Positions 63,568-64,000 of a stretch of 64,000 bases of DNA are shown here, piece after piece; positions within the stretch are counted from its first letter, which is position 1, and every line of letters begins with the position of its first letter. The notes beneath the pieces are model-generated. The model did not search any database and was not told the DNA's origin. It saw nothing but the letters and a program-made list of their open reading frames with translations. Source of the stretch: Channa striata (Eukaryota; Chordata; Actinopteri; Anabantiformes; Channidae). The position numbers and the translations under genes are program-made. The stretch lies in NCBI GenBank assembly GCA_033026295.1, contig CM065187.1, positions 19,750,388 to 19,814,387 on the forward strand, written 5' to 3'.

Positions 63568-64000
63568 AAAAGGAACAGTGGAAAGGAAAAGAAGCAGGGC
63601 TACAGCAGAGTTTTGATGTTGGTTGCTGAGCTATTTGTATATCCACATCAACAAGACAAAACTTGTATATGCAGAGTTCCTGCTGCCATCGACTCTCCAG
63701 TCTCCACAAACTCAAGTGACTGCAGACTGTTTTGCCTCGTAGCAAAGCTTAAAGGCGCTTGCGTGTCATTGTTGCCGCTTTGTCTGAACTTTTATTATGT
63801 TTATTTTTTCTCTGCTGTTGTTTTTGACTTTTGCTTTAATATCTGCTCTGCTGCTGTGGCACCTAAATGCCTCCCTCTGGAATCAATAAGGTTTCGTATC
63901 CACTAGCTGTAGGTAGATGCTGATGCTTTTTTTGGGCAATTCCGAACATTATCTTTTTTACATCTGTTGCATAAACTGCATTACAGTGCATGGTTATGCT

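Larger units (their letters stand above)
62206..64000. other. upstream flank of lamc3
   Basis: No conserved coding exon was seen on either strand. The stretch holds a LINE fragment at 63335-63567 and otherwise unremarkable sequence. The words GGGCAGCAAGGTGGCG near 62587 resemble the edge of a common teleost dispersed repeat, but the match is too short to delimit. Promoter elements of lamc3 should lie in the first few hundred bases. Confidence 0.5.

Noticed and set aside
63305..63745. 146-codon minus-strand open frame
   Set aside because: Antisense shadow of the LINE C-terminal fragment on the plus strand.
1..64000. Prokaryotic-type systems, CRISPR arrays, rRNA, intact tRNA genes
   Set aside because: No spaced direct-repeat arrays, operon layout, rRNA blocks or intact A-box/B-box tRNA folds were seen; tRNA-like words near 23.6 and 26.3 kb look like repeat relics.

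Overview
The window is vertebrate nuclear DNA, almost certainly from a teleost fish. Coding sequence is split into short exons with GT-AG borders by introns of 0.5 to 13 kb. The introns are AT-rich and carry CA microsatellites, Tc1/mariner DNA transposons, L2-type LINE relics and several dispersed repeats I recognise from teleost genomes (family recognition is from memory, not a database search).

The only protein-coding gene I can support is the 5' half of a laminin gamma chain on the minus strand, best matched to laminin gamma-3 (lamc3). Twelve coding exons were read, from the start codon at about 62181 down to 2847. Every splice phase agrees, and together they encode about 730 residues: signal peptide, laminin N-terminal (LN) domain, LE (laminin EGF-like) repeats, the L4 (laminin IV type A) domain, and the LE repeats that follow it. 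The rest of the gene (further LE repeats and the C-terminal coiled coil) lies below coordinate 1, off the window. Laminin gamma chains join alpha and beta chains into a secreted heterotrimer of basement membranes, and the LN domain drives network polymerisation.

Layout from high to low coordinates (5' to 3' of the gene). 62.2-64 kb: upstream flank with a LINE fragment at 63.3-63.6 kb. 61.8-62.2: exon 1. 55.4-61.8: intron 1. 55.1-55.4: exon 2. 42.3-55.1: intron 2, with an L2-like LINE relic, a degenerate tandem duplication, hairpins and a CpG-rich patch. 40-42.3: exons 3 and 4. 28-40: intron 4, with a 1.6 kb Tc1 element. 21.8-28: exons 5 to 9. 14.7-21.8: exon 10 and intron 9, with a rearranged Tc1 relic. 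5.8-14.7: exon 11 and intron 10, with a LINE relic and dispersed repeats. 2.8-5.8: exon 12 and intron 11. 1-2.8: start of intron 12.

The most notable signal is at exon 8. A (TG)26 tract sits nine bases from the acceptor AG, and the donor is very weak (GTTTTG), an arrangement like the CFTR exon-9 TG tract that controls exon skipping. No new multi-gene system was found. The other open frames are intronic, lie in repeats, or are antisense to them.
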